From positions 159,723 to 223,722 of the forward strand of contig NZ_BJZQ01000003.1 of the NCBI RefSeq assembly GCF_007992115.1: a DNA stretch of 64,000 nucleotides. The letters are read 5' to 3'. The notes beneath the pieces are model-generated. The model did no database searches. It was not told where the DNA came from and saw nothing but the letters and a program-made list of their open reading frames with translations. The DNA comes from Aeromicrobium flavum (GTDB taxonomy: Bacteria > Actinomycetota > Actinomycetes > Propionibacteriales > Nocardioidaceae). Position numbers and translations under genes: made by a program. Shown piece by piece: positions 1 to 8,924 of the stretch; positions within the stretch are counted from its first letter, which is position 1; each line of letters begins with the position of its first letter.

Positions 1-1763
1 GCGTCGGCGACGAGCGCGACCCGCTCGAGGAACGCGTCGAGCGACCCGGCGGCCAGCAGCACGTCGGGATCGGGCTCCTCGCCCTCCTCGAGCGTGGCCG
101 CCGACGCGACGAACTCGCGGGCGACCGCCACCAGCTCGGCGAGGTTCTCGACGCGGGTCTCGTCCTGCGGGTCGGTGCTGTTCTCCAGGACGGTCAGGTA
201 GCCCGAGCGGGTCAGCGCGGCCTCGAGCACGGCGTCGGCCGGGGCCCCGGAGGCGGCCAGCTCCATCAGCTCGGCCATCGTCGTGGCGAACGTCGAGATC
301 GCGGTGCGCGACCGGGTGGCCAGCTCGTCGATCTCGTCGACGCGGGTCATCGCCTCCCAGAAGCTCACGTCGTGGCGGCTCGCGAAGCGCTCGAGGGCGC
401 CCTCGGCACGGTCGCCGATGCGGCGCTTGGGCTCGTTGAGCACACGACGCATCGAGACGGCGTCGCGCGGGTTGACCAGCACGCGCAGGTAGGCCAGGGC
501 GTCCTTGACCTCCTTGCGCTCGTAGAAGCGGACGCCGCCGACGACCCGGTACGGCAGGCCGACGCGGATGAACACCTCCTCGAACACGCGGCTCTGGGCG
601 TTGGTGCGGTAGAAGACCGCCACGTCGCGCGCGGCCGCGATGCCCTGGTCGGAGAGGCGGTCGATCTCGTCGGCGATGTACTGCGCCTCATCGCGCTCGT
701 CGTCGCCGACGTACCCGACCAGCAGCTCGCCGTCGCCCTCGGCCGACCAGAGCTTCTTGTCCTGGCGGCCCGGGTTGCGGGCGATGACGCCGTTGGCGGC
801 GGCGAGGATGTTCTGGGTGGAGCGGTAGTTCTGCTCCAGCAGCACCGTGGTGGCGTCGGGGAAGTCGTCCTCGAACTCGAGGATGTTGCGGATCGTGGCG
901 CCGCGGAAGGCGTAGATCGACTGGTCGGAGTCGCCCACGACCATGAGGTCGGAGTCCTGGTCGCACAGCTCCTTGATCAGCGTGTACTGCGCGTGGTTGG
1001 TGTCCTGGTACTCGTCGACCAGCACGTGGCGGAAGCGCCGGCGGTAGGTCTCGCGCACCTCGGGCCAGGCCTGCATCAGGTGCACGGTGTTCATGATGAG
1101 GTCGTCGAAGTCCATGGCGTTGGCCGCGCGCAGCCGGCGCTGGTACTCGGCGTAGCACTGGGCGTACGTCTCGTCGGTGCCGTTGGTGGCGCGGCGCCCC
1201 GCCTCCTCGTGGTCGACCAGCTCGTTCTTGTGGTTGGACACCCAGTTCAGGACGGCGCGCGGGTTGACCTTCTTCGGGTCGTGGCCGAGGTCCTTGCACA
1301 CGAGCGTCATGAGGCGGCGCGAGTCGGCGGCGTCGTAGATGCTGAACGACGAGGTGTAGCTGAACTTCTCGGCCTCGCGCCGCAGGATGCGCACGCACGC
1401 GGAGTGGAACGTGGAGACCCACATCATCCGTGCACGACCGCCGACGAGCTCGGCGACACGCTCGCGCATCTCGGCCGCGGCCTTGTTGGTGAAGGTGATC
1501 GCGAGGATCGACCCCGGGTGGGCGCCGCGGGCGGCGATGAGCCAGGCGATGCGGCGGGTCAGCACGCGGGTCTTGCCCGAGCCGGCGCCCGCCACGACCA
1601 GCAGCGGGCCGCCGGTGTGGGACACCGCGGTGCGCTGGGCGTCGTTGAGGCCTTCGAGCAGCTCGTCGGACCGTGCGGTGCGGCGCTTCGCCGGAGTCGC
1701 GTCGGGGTCGCCGGGACCGGGACGGGTGGGGCGGGCGGAAGGCACGGGGAAAGGCAGGGTCAT
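1..1763 (-). CDS. pcrA: ATP-dependent DNA helicase, UvrD/PcrA type (3' end outside window)
   Basis: Superfamily 1A 3'-5' DNA helicase for repair and for clearing recombination and replication intermediates. The reading frame starts with ATG at 1763 and runs off the left edge after about 587 codons, so the C-terminus is missing. After a proline-rich lead-in of about 30 residues come the Q-motif region (LNDAQRTAV, about 39-47), Walker A GAGSGKT at 59-65, a DEYQDT motif II at 250-255, then QSIYAFRGA (motif III) and NYRSTQNIL (motif IV). These motifs are clear; PcrA rather than another UvrD paralogue is inferred from the order and the UvrD-like 1B/2A/2B layout. The gene is divergent from the membrane protein at 1854, with only 90 bases for both promoters. 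Alternative: a second UvrD-family paralogue such as UvrD2. Confidence 0.9.
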   Translation of the reverse strand, partial: MTLPFPVPSARPTRPGPGDPDATPAKRRTARSDELLEGLNDAQRTAVSHTGGPLLVVAGAGSGKTRVLTRRIAWLIAARGAHPGSILAITFTNKAAAEMRERVAELVGGRARMMWVSTFHSACVRILRREAEKFSYTSSFSIYDAADSRRLMTLVCKDLGHDPKKVNPRAVLNWVSNHKNELVDHEEAGRRATNGTDETYAQCYAEYQRRLRAANAMDFDDLIMNTVHLMQAWPEVRETYRRRFRHVLVDEYQDTNHAQYTLIKELCDQDSDLMVVGDSDQSIYAFRGATIRNILEFEDDFPDATTVLLEQNYRSTQNILAAANGVIARNPGRQDKKLWSAEGDGELLVGYVGDDERDEAQYIADEIDRLSDQGIAAARDVAVFYRTNAQSRVFEEVFIRVGLPYRVVGGVRFYERKEVKDALAYLRVLVNPRDAVSMRRVLNEPKRRIGDRAEGALERFASRHDVSFWEAMTRVDEIDELATRSRTAISTFATTMAELMELAASGAPADAVLEAALTRSGYLTVLENSTDPQDETRVENLAELVAVAREFVASAATLEEGEEPDPDVLLAAGSLDAFLERVALVAD

Positions 1764-1853
1764 CGCAGGATCCAGCGTAGTCGCGAGGCCCGACAGGCCT
1801 GCGAGGAGAGGCCGGGGCCCGGCTCAGGGCGTGGTCGTCGCTACGGTGACCTC

Positions 1854-3992
1854 ATGCATCGCGTCCGTGGGGCTCGCCTGACCGCAGGCGGGTTCGTGCT
1901 GGCGATGCTGCTCACCGTGCTGCTCGTGCGGGTCGACCCGGCGTCGGAGCTGCCGGGCCTGACCCAGGCCGCCCCCCGCGAGATCCCGGTGGCCGTCGTC
2001 GGGCCCGAGCCGGACGCCACGACCCTGCGCGACGCGCTCAACGGGCCGGCCGTCGGGTCGCTCGCGGCGCGACTCAGCCCGTCGCGGCAGGCGGCGTCGT
2101 CGAGCCTGCGCGACCGCGGCGTGAGCGCGGTCCTGGTGATGGGCGACGGCGGGCGCCACACGCTCTGGGTGGCCAGCGCCGGGGGACGGGCGGAGTCCGA
2201 GAGGGTCCAGGAGGTGGTCCGGGAGCTGCTGGCGGTCAGCGGCCAGGAGATCCGCGTGGTCGACCGGATTGCCGTGAGTGCCCGCGACCCGCAGGGCGTC
2301 GGCCCGTTCCGTCTGGGCACGGCCTGGGCACTGCTCGGGGTCGCGTTCGCCGCGCTGCTGGGGTTCGTGTTCGGGGCCCGCTCGGCCGGGCCCGGCCTCG
2401 TGGTCGTGCGGTTCGGCGTCCTGACGGCGGGCGCGGCGGTCGCCGGCGTCGGGGGAGCGCTGCTCAGCGACGTGGTCATCGACCGCTTCGACGCGCCCTT
2501 CTGGGCCCTGGCCGGGCTGGGCGCCCTCGTCGTGGTCGGCGTCGGGTCCGTCACCCTCGCCCTGATCGCGTGGTTCGGACGGCTCGGACTGGCCCTGGCC
2601 GTCCTCGGCCTGGTCCTCGGGGTGCCCGGGGCGATCGGGGCCTGGCCGCTGACCCCGATGCCGGTGGTGTGGCCGACCCTGCTGGCCTGGCTCCCGCCGG
2701 GTGCGGCCACCTGGGGCATCCGCGGGCTGGCGTCCTTCGACGGCGCGGGTGCCGACCGGGTCGTGCTGATGATGATGCTGTGGACGATGCTCGGGCTCGC
2801 GGCCACCACCGTCGCGGCCACCGAGGCCGACCCCCGGTCCGGCCTGCGGCACCTCCACCCCTCGCTGCGACGCCGTCCCGTCGTCGCCACGGTCGGCGCG
2901 ATCGTCCTGGCCGGCGTCCTCGTCGTCACCCCGGCCGTCCCGGCGTTCACCGTCTCGGTGCCCGAGCCCGCGGTGACGGTGACCTGCCGGCCCGGGCCCC
3001 AGCCCCGGAGCGTGGACGAGCTCAACCAGAGGATCGAGACCGTCAGCGACTTCGCGGGCTTCGTCGGTGGCGACGTCGGCGCCAGCACGGCGCTGGCCGA
3101 CGGCCGCCGGCTGTTCGTCTTCGGCGACACCATCCGCCGGCCCGACTACGCCAGCCGAACGATGGTGCGCAACTCGATGCTCGTGCTCAGCCCCGGCTGC
3201 ACGGGCCTGGTGCAGCGACGCAACAAGGGCGCGCTCATACCCGACCGTGCCGACGGGGTGGGCTACTGGCCGATGTCGATCGCGGCGGTCGAGCTGGGGC
3301 ACGACCTCGTCGGGGTGATGACGCAACGCGTCGAGCAGACCGGCGACGACCTGTTCGACTTCCGCAACCTCGGGCCCTCCGTCGCGATCTTCCGGGTCGA
3401 GGCCGGACGCGCGCCCGTCCTGCAGCGCGTCGTCGACCTCGGCCGGGACGACGACGACCCCGCCCGGCCCGTGTGGGGCTCGGCGGCGGCGGTGGTGGGC
3501 GACTCGGTCTACCTCTACGGCACCAGCCGCACCGCCGGCGAGGGGTTCGGCCGCGCGGTCTCGGTCGCGCGGGCGAAGCTCACCGACATCACCGACCAGA
3601 CTGCGTGGCGGTACTGGGACGGCGTGCGGTGGCAGCGCGACGCCGGGCGAGCCGCCACGGTCATCGACCAGGCCGAGGGCGTCTCCCAGACCTTCTCGGT
3701 GTTCCGCGAGGGCGACAGCTGGTACGCGCTGAGCAAGCAGTCGGACTTCGTGGGCACCGACCTCGTGGTGTGGGAGTCGCCCTCGCCGACGGGCCCGTTC
3801 ACCGCGGCCCCGCCGGTGGCGCAGATCCCGTCGACCGGCTCCGAGCTGCGGTACATGCCCCTGGCGCACCCCGACCTGTTCCCCGAGCCGGGGACGATGG
3901 TCGTGTCGGTCAGCCGGAACACGACCGACGGCGACGTCCAGTCCGACCCGAGCCTCTACCGACCGGAGTTCCTGCGGGTCGAGTTGCCCTGA
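1854..3992 (+). CDS. Polytopic membrane protein with C-terminal DUF4185-like extracellular domain
   Basis: 712 residues with two unlike halves. Residues 1-365 resemble an ABC-2-type permease: a transmembrane segment at about 11-27, a 120-residue exposed loop, then hydrophobic segments at about 153-173, 183-205, 215-240, 242-262, 300-320 and 342-365. Residues about 370-712 are soluble and hydrophilic, rich in Trp, Tyr and Asp, with the FVFGDT motif at 421-426 and several blade-like repeats. That matches the DUF4185/DUF5005 family related to glycoside-hydrolase-like beta-propellers. The start is the ATG at 1854, because the open frame upstream is antisense to the helicase gene. No ATPase gene lies next to it. 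I infer an outside-facing propeller anchored by a permease-like membrane part. The substrate is unknown. Confidence 0.75.
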   Translation: MHRVRGARLTAGGFVLAMLLTVLLVRVDPASELPGLTQAAPREIPVAVVGPEPDATTLRDALNGPAVGSLAARLSPSRQAASSSLRDRGVSAVLVMGDGGRHTLWVASAGGRAESERVQEVVRELLAVSGQEIRVVDRIAVSARDPQGVGPFRLGTAWALLGVAFAALLGFVFGARSAGPGLVVVRFGVLTAGAAVAGVGGALLSDVVIDRFDAPFWALAGLGALVVVGVGSVTLALIAWFGRLGLALAVLGLVLGVPGAIGAWPLTPMPVVWPTLLAWLPPGAATWGIRGLASFDGAGADRVVLMMMLWTMLGLAATTVAATEADPRSGLRHLHPSLRRRPVVATVGAIVLAGVLVVTPAVPAFTVSVPEPAVTVTCRPGPQPRSVDELNQRIETVSDFAGFVGGDVGASTALADGRRLFVFGDTIRRPDYASRTMVRNSMLVLSPGCTGLVQRRNKGALIPDRADGVGYWPMSIAAVELGHDLVGVMTQRVEQTGDDLFDFRNLGPSVAIFRVEAGRAPVLQRVVDLGRDDDDPARPVWGSAAAVVGDSVYLYGTSRTAGEGFGRAVSVARAKLTDITDQTAWRYWDGVRWQRDAGRAATVIDQAEGVSQTFSVFREGDSWYALSKQSDFVGTDLVVWESPSPTGPFTAAPPVAQIPSTGSELRYMPLAHPDLFPEPGTMVVSVSRNTTDGDVQSDPSLYRPEFLRVELP

Positions 3993-4080
3993 TCGCGGTC
4001 CTCACGTGGTCGGGAGGCGGTCCCGCAGGGCGTACCGTGAGGCATCGGGACCTCTCAGGTCCCCCATCAAGGGAATCCTC

Positions 4081-5268
4081 ATGGCCGACGCGGCCGCTCC
4101 ATCGCCCCGGCGAGCTGACCCCCCTCTTTCCCTCGGCGTCCTGGCGCACTCGCGCAAGGAGAACGAGCACCGGCTGCCGATCCACCCGCGGCACCTCGCC
4201 GACCTGGATCCCGCGCTGCGCGGCTCGATCCACCTGGAGCACGGCTACGGGGAGCGGTTCGGGGTCACCGACGCCGACCTGCTGCCGTTCGTGGCGCGCA
4301 TCGCCTCGCGGGCCGAGCTGATCGCCGACTGCGACGTCATCCTGCTGCCCAAGGTGCAGGCCGAGGACCTCGAGGAGATGCGCGAGGGACAGACCGTCTG
4401 GGGTTGGCCGCACTGCGTGCAGGACCCGGTGCTGACCCAGGTGGCCATCGACCGCCGGCTCACCCTGATCGCCTTCGAGGCGATGAACCACTGGACGGCG
4501 GACGGCCGCTTCGCGCTGCACGTCTTCCACATGAACAACGAGCTCGCGGGCTACTGCTCGGTGCTGCACGCACTCGAGCTCGCCGGCCGGACCGGGGCCT
4601 ACGGACGCCGGCTCACCGCCACCGTCATCGGCTTCGGTGCCACCGCCCGCGGTGCGGTGACGGCCCTCAACGCCCACGGCGTGACCGAGGTGAACGTGCT
4701 GACGAACCGCGACGTCGCGGCCGTCGGGTCGCCTATCCCCGGCACGTGGATCGTCCAGCTCGAGCACGACGAGGCGACGGGCACGATGTGGGCCCAGGCG
4801 CCGGACGGGCGGGTGTCGGTGGCGGAGTTCCTCGCCGACAGCGACATCGTCGTGAACTGTGTCCTGCAGGACCCCGAGGCGCCGTTGATGTTCCTCGACG
4901 AGACCGACCTGAAGGCGTTCCCGGCCGACAGCATCATCGTCGACGTGTCGTGCGACGAGGGCATGGGCTTCAGTTGGGCCCGGCCGACGACGTTCGACGA
5001 TCCGTCGTTCCTCGTGGGCGCGAGCAACCTGCTCTACTACGCCGTCGACCACAGCCCGTCGCTGCTGTGGGACTCGGCGTCGTGGGAGATCAGCTCGGCG
5101 CTGCTGCCGCACCTGGAGGTCGTCCTCGGCGGCCCCGCAGCCTGGGACGGCACGTCCGTCGTCTCCCGCGCGATCGAGATCCGCGACGGCGAGGTCGTCA
5201 ACCCGGCGGTCCTGTCGTTCCAGCACCGCGCGGACGCCTACCCGCACCCGGTGCTGCCGGTCGCCTGA
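4081..5268 (+). CDS. Alanine dehydrogenase/PNT-family oxidoreductase, N5-(carboxyethyl)ornithine synthase-like
   Basis: 395 residues. The N-terminal half carries the RKENEHRLPIHP signature of the alanine dehydrogenase / transhydrogenase / saccharopine dehydrogenase N-domain. A Rossmann domain follows with a GFGATARG dinucleotide loop at 184-191. The family includes enzymes that reductively condense a keto acid with an amino acid; N5-(carboxyethyl)ornithine synthase is one member and is a plausible but unproven label. It is longer than the roughly 310-residue lactococcal enzyme. The ATG at 4081 is preferred because AAGGGA lies just upstream (about 4067-4072); an in-frame start at 4006 has poorer support. 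It stands alone, followed by a long hairpin (5291-5357), and converges on the response regulator gene. Confidence 0.72.
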   Translation: MADAAAPSPRRADPPLSLGVLAHSRKENEHRLPIHPRHLADLDPALRGSIHLEHGYGERFGVTDADLLPFVARIASRAELIADCDVILLPKVQAEDLEEMREGQTVWGWPHCVQDPVLTQVAIDRRLTLIAFEAMNHWTADGRFALHVFHMNNELAGYCSVLHALELAGRTGAYGRRLTATVIGFGATARGAVTALNAHGVTEVNVLTNRDVAAVGSPIPGTWIVQLEHDEATGTMWAQAPDGRVSVAEFLADSDIVVNCVLQDPEAPLMFLDETDLKAFPADSIIVDVSCDEGMGFSWARPTTFDDPSFLVGASNLLYYAVDHSPSLLWDSASWEISSALLPHLEVVLGGPAAWDGTSVVSRAIEIRDGEVVNPAVLSFQHRADAYPHPVLPVA

Positions 5269-5290
5269 CGCGCACCCGGCGCGCGCCCAT

Positions 5291-5357
5291 CTCCACTTTT
5301 GGTCGCGGATCCACCTCGATCGTGCTCGCGAACGTGCATCCGAGACCAAAAGTGGAG
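5291..5357. repeat. Long imperfect palindrome between convergent genes
   Basis: Perfect 14-base arms (CTCCACTTTTGGTC at 5291-5304 and its complement at 5344-5357) continue inward after one mismatch with 5 more paired bases (CGGAT/ATCCG) and further partial pairing. It lies between two convergent genes (stops at 5268 and 5408), so it may act as a bidirectional terminator. It resembles, in size and placement, other palindromes in this window that lack a T-tract. A purine-rich stretch with repeated GGAGCGGA follows to 5400. Confidence 0.7.
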
Positions 5358-5407
5358 GAGGGGACGGAGCGGAGAGGGCGGAGCGGAGCGAGGGGAGCCG
5401 CGCCGCG

Positions 5408-6061
5408 CTAGATCAGCCGGCGGTCGTTGGCCCAGCGGGTGAGCTCGTGGCGGCTCGACAGCTGCAGCTTGCGCAGGACGCTGGAGACGTGCGTCTCGAC
5501 GGTCTTGACGGAGATGAACAGCTCCTTCGCGACCTCCTTGTACGCGTAGCCGCGCGCGATGAGCCGCATGACCTCGCGCTCGCGCTCGGTCAGCCGGTCG
5601 AGGTCCTCGTCGACCTGGGCGACCTCGATCGTGCCGGCGAACGCGTCGAGCACGAAGCCGGCCAACCGCGGGCTGAACACGGCGTCGCCGCCGGCGACCC
5701 GGTCGATCGCGTCGAGCAGCTCGGCGGCGGAGATGTTCTTGGTGACGTAGCCGCGCGCCCCGGAGCGGATGACGCCGATGACGTCCTCGGCGGCGTCGCT
5801 GACGGACAGCGCGAGGAAGGTCGTGCCGGCGCTCGTGCGGCGGATGACCTCGGGCCCGCCGCCACCGGGCAGGTGCACGTCGAGCAGCACGACGTCCGGA
5901 CGCAGCGCGGCGACGGCAGCGACGGCGGTGTCGACGTCCTCCGCCTCGCCCACCACCGCCACGCGACCGCTGTCGAGCCGCTCGAGCTCGGCCCGCACGC
6001 CGGTGCGGAACATCGCGTGGTCGTCGACGATCAGGACGGACAGGACGCTCGGGGCGCTCAT
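5408..6061 (-). CDS. NarL/LuxR-family two-component response regulator
   Basis: 217 residues. The receiver domain has acidic residues DD at 13-14 and the phospho-acceptor Asp at 61 in VVLLDVHLPG. A C-terminal LuxR-type helix-turn-helix follows (about 152-212; LTEREREVMRLIARG, then the recognition helix around SVKTVETHVSSVLRKL). It is a DNA-binding regulator in the cytosol. It overlaps the upstream histidine kinase gene by 4 bases (ATGA), so the two are translated together and almost certainly form one kinase/regulator pair. The divergent PspC-protein genes beyond the kinase are the likely targets; a palindrome at 7407-7429 in that intergenic region is a candidate binding site. Confidence 0.93.
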   Translation of the reverse strand: MSAPSVLSVLIVDDHAMFRTGVRAELERLDSGRVAVVGEAEDVDTAVAAVAALRPDVVLLDVHLPGGGGPEVIRRTSAGTTFLALSVSDAAEDVIGVIRSGARGYVTKNISAAELLDAIDRVAGGDAVFSPRLAGFVLDAFAGTIEVAQVDEDLDRLTEREREVMRLIARGYAYKEVAKELFISVKTVETHVSSVLRKLQLSSRHELTRWANDRRLI

Positions 6062-7335
6062 GGGGTCTCCTTCTGGGCCGGCGGCACGGGCATGGTCAAC
6101 GCGACCTCCGTGCCCTCGCCGGGCGTGCTGCGGATGCGGGCGGTGCCGCCGTGGCGCTCGGCTCGACCGATGATCGAGCCGCGGACGCCCAGCCGGTCGT
6201 CGGGGACGGTGGCGGCATCGAAGCCGCTGCCGCGGTCGCGGACGAAGACCTCGAGGCGGTCGCCGTCGGCGGTGGCCACCCGCTCGGCGTACACGTCGAC
6301 GCGCTCGGCCCCGGAGTGCTTGGAGGCATTGACGACGGCCTCGCCCGTGGCGGCGAGCAGCGCGCGGACCGCGTCGTCGAGGACGGCGTCGCCGACCGTG
6401 ACGACCTCGACGGGCACCCGGTGGTTGGTCTCCACCTCACCGGCGAGCTCACGGATCCCGGCCGCGAACGTGGTGGCCTCGCCCTGCCGCCCGTACAGCC
6501 ACTCCCGCAGCTCGCGCTCCTGCCGGCGGGCCAGGGTGGCGACGGCGGCGGGGTCGGAGGCGTTCTTCTGCAGCAGGGCCAGGGTCTGCAGGACGGAGTC
6601 GTGCAGGTGGGCGGCGACGTCGGCGCGCTCCTGCGACCGGATGCGCTCGCGCCGCTCCTCGCCGAGGTCGGTCCAGAGCCCGAGGATCCACGGGCCCAGG
6701 ATCAGGCTGATGCCGACGATCGCGATCGCGAGCGCGGCGCCGAAGTCGACCGCGGCCGACCAGCCCCGGTTCACCGTCAGCACGTAGACGGCCCCCAGGC
6801 CGATCAGGACGACCCCCACCAGGAGGCGCACGACGTAGGCCAGCCCCTCGGTCTGACGAAGCCACGAGTTCCAGGTCGCGTCGTCGAACAGCCGCCAGAC
6901 GACCGCGATCCCGGTGACCACGAGCAGCGACGGCAGCACCCAGCCCTGCAGCCAGCCGTCGGCCATGGTCATGAGCGCCAGGACGCCGACGCCGATCGCG
7001 AGCATCGCGGCGCTCTGGACGACGTCACGTCGGGCCGGGCCGCGCGTGCCGCCACGCAGTCCGCGACGGCTGGCCGAGGCCAGCCCGGGGGGGTCCTGGG
7101 GTGCCTGCAGCGGCAGGAACCACCACAGCAGCAGGTAGGCGAGCAGGCCGGTGCCGTGCACGAAGGTGGCGATGACGAAGCCGACGCGGACCCACACCAC
7201 GGGGAGACCCAGGTGCTCGGCGAGGCCGGCGCTGACGCCGGCCACGACGCGCGCGTCGGCCGGTCGGTGCGCGCGGCGGAACCCGTCGGCCGAGCGCCGG
7301 GAGGGCCCCGCGGCGTCGGGTGCGGCGGTCGTCAT
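6058..7335 (-). CDS. PspC-domain sensor histidine kinase (HisKA_3/HATPase)
   Basis: 425 residues. An N-terminal PspC domain (about 22-85; VVAGVSAGLAEHLG followed by a hydrophobic helix) is joined to several membrane helices (about 100-225), then a HisKA_3 dimerisation segment with phospho-acceptor His245 (AHLHDSVLQT) and a C-terminal ATPase domain (GEAVVNASKH N-box; DRGSGFD G1 box). PspC is a stress-sensing membrane module, so this kinase probably monitors the envelope. The ATG at 7335 is chosen over an upstream in-frame start because it gives the usual short N-terminus before PspC. It overlaps the regulator gene by ATGA and is divergent from two more PspC genes. Confidence 0.92.
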   Translation of the reverse strand: MTTAAPDAAGPSRRSADGFRRAHRPADARVVAGVSAGLAEHLGLPVVWVRVGFVIATFVHGTGLLAYLLLWWFLPLQAPQDPPGLASASRRGLRGGTRGPARRDVVQSAAMLAIGVGVLALMTMADGWLQGWVLPSLLVVTGIAVVWRLFDDATWNSWLRQTEGLAYVVRLLVGVVLIGLGAVYVLTVNRGWSAAVDFGAALAIAIVGISLILGPWILGLWTDLGEERRERIRSQERADVAAHLHDSVLQTLALLQKNASDPAAVATLARRQERELREWLYGRQGEATTFAAGIRELAGEVETNHRVPVEVVTVGDAVLDDAVRALLAATGEAVVNASKHSGAERVDVYAERVATADGDRLEVFVRDRGSGFDAATVPDDRLGVRGSIIGRAERHGGTARIRSTPGEGTEVALTMPVPPAQKETP

Positions 7336-7406
7336 GGCCCCAGCCTCACACGCGAGCACGCGCGGACGCCATCAGGTGCGACCCCGGTCCGTCCACGACG
7401 GGTCTC

Positions 7407-7429
7407 GGGGGAACACCAGGGGTTCACCC
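7407..7429. promoter_or_regulatory. Candidate operator: 23-bp palindrome between kinase and PspC genes
   Basis: The pattern is GGGnGAACnCC-n-GGnGTTCnCCC, with most positions symmetric about base 7418. It sits in the 132-bp divergent region between the kinase (start 7335) and the PspC gene (start 7468), a good place for a regulator site. NarL-family dimers bind inverted repeats, so the co-encoded response regulator is the first candidate. Assignment is inference. Confidence 0.4.
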
Positions 7430-7467
7430 GATGGTGGCCACCCCCGCCGGACGGGCAGGCTGGTGCC

Positions 7468-8739
7468 ATGACCACTCCGACGCCCGGATCGCAGCTCGAC
7501 GCCATGCGACGCACCACCGGCGACAAGCTCCTGGGCGGCGTCTCCGGCGGCATCGCGCGGTCCCTCGACATCGACCCCGTCATCGTGCGGATCGGCTTCG
7601 TCGTCCTGACCGTCGCCGGGTTCGCCGGCCCGATCCTCTACCTGGCCTGCTGGCTGCTCATCCCCGCCGAGGGTTCCGATCGCAGCGTGCTGAGCGAGAC
7701 CTTCGACGTCCGGTCCGACTCCCAACTGCGGACGATCGGACTGATCGTCGCCGGTGTGATCGCGCTGGCCGCGATCCTCGGCGACACGGCCTGGGGTGTC
7801 GGCGGCTGGTTCTGGTGGCCGATGTGGGTGCTGGCGTGGCTGGCGGTTCCGTTCCTGGGCCTGTACTGGCTGCTCGTCGTGCGGCCGCGCAAGGCGGCGC
7901 TCCGGCGCTCCACGCCTCCGCCCCCCTACCAACCGCCCCACCGGCCGCCGTTCCCATCGTCCCCGGCACCCGCGCCCTTCGCGGCCACCCCGGCCCACGA
8001 CGCCGACACCACGGCGACCCCAGGAGACACCGACATGACCGAGACCCTCGCCCACCCCGAGCCGACCACCGTGCTCGACGAGCCCGGGTCGCCGGCGCCG
8101 CCACCGCGGCCGCCCGCCTCGGCGGTCCTGCCGCCGCGACCGCGACGCGAGCCCTGGTCGCCGGCCCTGCTGCTCGTCACGCTCTCGGCGATCCTGGTGG
8201 CGATGGGAGCCCTGGCGCTCTGGTCCGTCACCCAGGAGCCGCTCGACGCCGCCGTCTACCCCGCGGTCGCCCTCGGCATCGTCGCGGCGGGACTGCTCGT
8301 CGGCACGCGGGTCGGTCACCCCGGGGCCCTCGTCCCCGTCGGCCTGCTGCTCGTGCCGGTCCTGGTCCTGGCCTCGTTCGTGCCCAACCTCGAGGCCGGC
8401 GACCTGGACCTGCGGCCCACCTCGGCCGCGGCGATCGCGAAGCCGATCGAGCAGGGCTTCGGCGAGGTGAAGGTCGACCTCACGTCCGTCCGCGACCCCG
8501 AGGCCCTCACCGGTCGTACGCTGGAGATCAGCAACGGCCTCGGCCAGACCACGGTCATCGTGCCCGACGGGCTCGACGTCCACGTCGACGCGTCGCTGTC
8601 CCTCGGCGGCCGCATCGAGGTCTTCGGCGAGGTGGCCGACGGCAACGACCCAGCGATCGAACAGCCCTCCGACGCCCCCGGGGCCTATCGCATCGTCATC
8701 ACCGGCACGGCGGGCGAGATCTCGGTGGTCCGCGCATGA
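7468..8739 (+). CDS. PspC-domain membrane protein with LiaF-like C-terminal domain
   Basis: 423 residues. It has an N-terminal PspC domain (about 13-70; GDKLLGGVSGGIARSLDIDP, then a membrane helix), two further hydrophobic segments to about 145, a long Pro/Ala/Thr-rich linker (about 150-230), four more hydrophobic segments (about 235-315), and a soluble C-terminal domain (about 320-423) rich in beta strand that resembles the LiaF/DUF1707-associated tail. In Firmicutes LiaF restrains the LiaRS envelope-stress kinase; next to a PspC-kinase/NarL regulator pair a similar damping role is a reasonable inference. It is first in a run of three genes joined by ATGA overlaps. Confidence 0.82.
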   Translation: MTTPTPGSQLDAMRRTTGDKLLGGVSGGIARSLDIDPVIVRIGFVVLTVAGFAGPILYLACWLLIPAEGSDRSVLSETFDVRSDSQLRTIGLIVAGVIALAAILGDTAWGVGGWFWWPMWVLAWLAVPFLGLYWLLVVRPRKAALRRSTPPPPYQPPHRPPFPSSPAPAPFAATPAHDADTTATPGDTDMTETLAHPEPTTVLDEPGSPAPPPRPPASAVLPPRPRREPWSPALLLVTLSAILVAMGALALWSVTQEPLDAAVYPAVALGIVAAGLLVGTRVGHPGALVPVGLLLVPVLVLASFVPNLEAGDLDLRPTSAAAIAKPIEQGFGEVKVDLTSVRDPEALTGRTLEISNGLGQTTVIVPDGLDVHVDASLSLGGRIEVFGEVADGNDPAIEQPSDAPGAYRIVITGTAGEISVVRA

Positions 8740-8924
8740 ACACCCATCCCGTCCGCTGGGACGCGCTCGTCTTCGGCGTCCTGTTCGCCCTCGTCGTGGC
8801 GGCATGGGCGGCTCTCTTCCACGGATGGGTGACGGTCGAGAACCTCGTCGTCGCCGGTCCCGTGGCCCTCATCGTCGCCGGAATCGCCGGCATCGCCCTC
8901 ACCCTCAGGAGCAGCAACTCATGA
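8736..8924 (+). CDS. Small two-helix membrane protein
   Basis: 62 residues with two hydrophobic helices (about 10-28 and 36-56) and a short hydrophilic tail. It overlaps the upstream PspC gene and the downstream PspC gene by ATGA at both ends, so it belongs to the same translational unit. I do not recognise a named family. Position and topology suggest an accessory membrane subunit of the PspC stress locus, perhaps comparable to the small LiaI-type proteins, but no sequence motif proves it. Confidence 0.7.
   Translation: MNTHPVRWDALVFGVLFALVVAAWAALFHGWVTVENLVVAGPVALIVAGIAGIALTLRSSNS

Noticed and set aside
372..1853. In-frame extension of the membrane protein upstream of 1854
   Set aside because: This stretch is antisense to the helicase gene and lacks protein-like composition; ATG 1854 gives a normal N-terminal membrane segment.
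1824..3869. 681-codon open frame on the minus strand
   Set aside because: It is antisense to the membrane/propeller gene, its translation is a low-complexity run of Arg, Gly, Asp and Pro, and high GC makes such frames common.
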